Source: Phycisphaerae bacterium (GTDB taxonomy: Bacteria > Planctomycetota > Phycisphaerae > UBA1845). Taken from it: a DNA stretch of 50,341 bases. The notes under the pieces were generated by a model. That model ran no database searches. It had not been told where the DNA came from and saw only the letters and a list, made by a program, of their open reading frames with translations. Within the stretch, counting starts at the first letter, position 1, and each line of letters begins with the position of its first letter. Shown here one piece after another: positions 49,896 through 50,341 of the stretch. The position numbers were made by a program, and so were the translations under genes. The stretch is taken from positions 1 to 50,341 of the forward strand of contig JAJDDY010000071.1 of the NCBI GenBank assembly GCA_029260075.1, written 5' to 3'.

Positions 49896-50216
49896 ATGCG
49901 ATGCTCTACGCCCATTCGGTTGGTCTCGTCTCGGTTGGCACTTGCCACTGCCGTGTTCGTCTGCGGAAGCATGACGACCGTGGCGCGTGCCCAAGAATCG
50001 CGCCGGGTGCGTGTCGCGGTATTGATTGGTGGCAAGAGTAGCTATCGCGCGGCCGCCCATACGCTTCGGGCAAGCCTGGACTATCAAGGATACGAAAGCG
50101 TATTGTTCGAACTGCCGTCGAGCCGCGACCACGCCGGTCGTGCGGACGTCGGTCGTGAGTTAGTAGCCGCACGTGCGACGATTGTTGCGACCGGCGGGCA
50201 AGAGCATGTCCCGAAC
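49896..50216 (+). pseudogene. ABC substrate-binding protein, cut by insertion
   Basis: From ATG 49896 the frame gives a signal peptide (about 1-34, ending A-R-A-Q-E) and then R-V-R-V-A-V-L-I-G-G and L-V-A-A-R-A-T-I-V-A-T-G-G, like the first third of an ABC_sub_bind-type periplasmic protein. At about 50216 the sequence becomes unlike the family and merges with an insertion-element start that carries its own ribosome site and ATG. The frame continues open, but the natural C-terminal two thirds are not in the window. Probably disrupted by insertion; the family call is moderate. Confidence 0.55.
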
Positions 50217-50217
50217 G

Positions 50218-50341
50218 TAGTTGAAAAAGAGCGGTTCTCCCCTGGGGCCAACCACGGTGGTAGGCTCCGGGAAGAGAAGAACAGTCCCAAAAAGGAGAAC
50301 CGCCATGTCGAAAAGTTACTCGAAGCGAACGAAGAAATCGA
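50218..50341 (+). mobile_element. Left end of an insertion element, cut by window edge
   Basis: A short leader (AGTTGAAAAAGAGCGGTTCT...) is followed by AAGGAG (50292-50297) and an ATG at 50305 that begins a very basic frame (M-S-K-S-Y-S-K-R-T-K-K-S), as in many transposases. The host gene frame is interrupted just here. The element and its family cannot be identified from 12 codons. Confidence 0.5.
50305..50341 (+). CDS. Partial ORF, possible transposase start
   Basis: Only 12 codons are in the window; they follow a strong ribosome-binding site with an eight-base spacing and encode a Lys/Arg/Ser-rich N-terminus. Transposase is inferred from the interrupted gene on its left and the basic composition; another kind of gene is possible. 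Confidence 0.4.
   Translation, partial: MSKSYSKRTKKS

Overview
The window is about 50 kb of moderately GC-rich DNA from a Gram-negative bacterium. I think it is a planctomycete-like (Planctomycetota/PVC) organism. The reasons are paired lipid A genes (lpxD, lpxI), a complex I operon that starts with nuoI, type IV pilin fragments, and many palindromic intergenic repeats of the kind common in such genomes. The phylum is inference; no rRNA gene is present.

Region 1 (1-3060) is a variable edge. It holds a possible IS21-like element end, an AbiEi/AbiEii toxin-antitoxin pair with a consensus sigma70 promoter on the minus strand, a broken prepilin gene and GC-rich repeats. Region 2 (3020-5880) is an arsenic operon: ArsR, Acr3 arsenite exporter, thioredoxin-coupled ArsC, a small two-helix membrane protein and an arsenosugar-type glycosyltransferase.

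Region 3 (6060-11904) is the most interesting part. A MerR-type operator and regulator are translationally coupled to a fusion protein (CopZ-like zinc/[2Fe-2S] domain, MerT membrane domain, MerP-like HMA domain). Downstream lie three genes that make sense only if in-frame UGA codons are read as selenocysteine (U): a tiny membrane protein with U-P-L-C, a secreted HMA-thioredoxin protein whose metal-binding pair is U-M-G-U, and a 699-residue secreted protein with two S-P-T-U-x-x-C thioredoxin-like domains. That gives five in-frame UGAs, each where the family expects a redox or metal-binding Cys. Two of the genes, and neighbouring ordinary genes, still end at UGA. Hairpins just downstream of several of these UGAs resemble bacterial SECIS elements. 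A DsrE-like protein lies among them. No mercuric reductase (MerA) is seen, so this looks like a selenocysteine-based metal (probably mercury) or redox system. Region 4 (11905-13740) is eroded: a Cys-rich ORF, lipoprotein and transposase-like scraps and two unknown minus-strand ORFs.

Region 5 (13739-29432) is ordinary chromosome: a spermidine synthase-like membrane/TPR fusion, lpxD-lpxI, a cellulose-synthase-like GT2, a GT-C type mannosyltransferase-like protein, two lipoproteins, threonine synthase, a HAD phosphatase, a CPBP protease, an ATP-grasp protein and cinA. Region 6 (29680-42699) is a complex I operon in the order nuoI-A-B-C-D-H-J-K-L-M-N plus a coupled ferritin-like ORF. The NADH-input genes nuoE/F/G are absent here and repeat elements sit inside the operon. 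Region 7 (42768-50341) has the rimO-pgsA-uppP operon (minus strand), a PmtA-like methyltransferase, ArfB, a hybrid histidine kinase, and a secreted ABC substrate-binding protein apparently cut by an insertion element that runs off the right edge.
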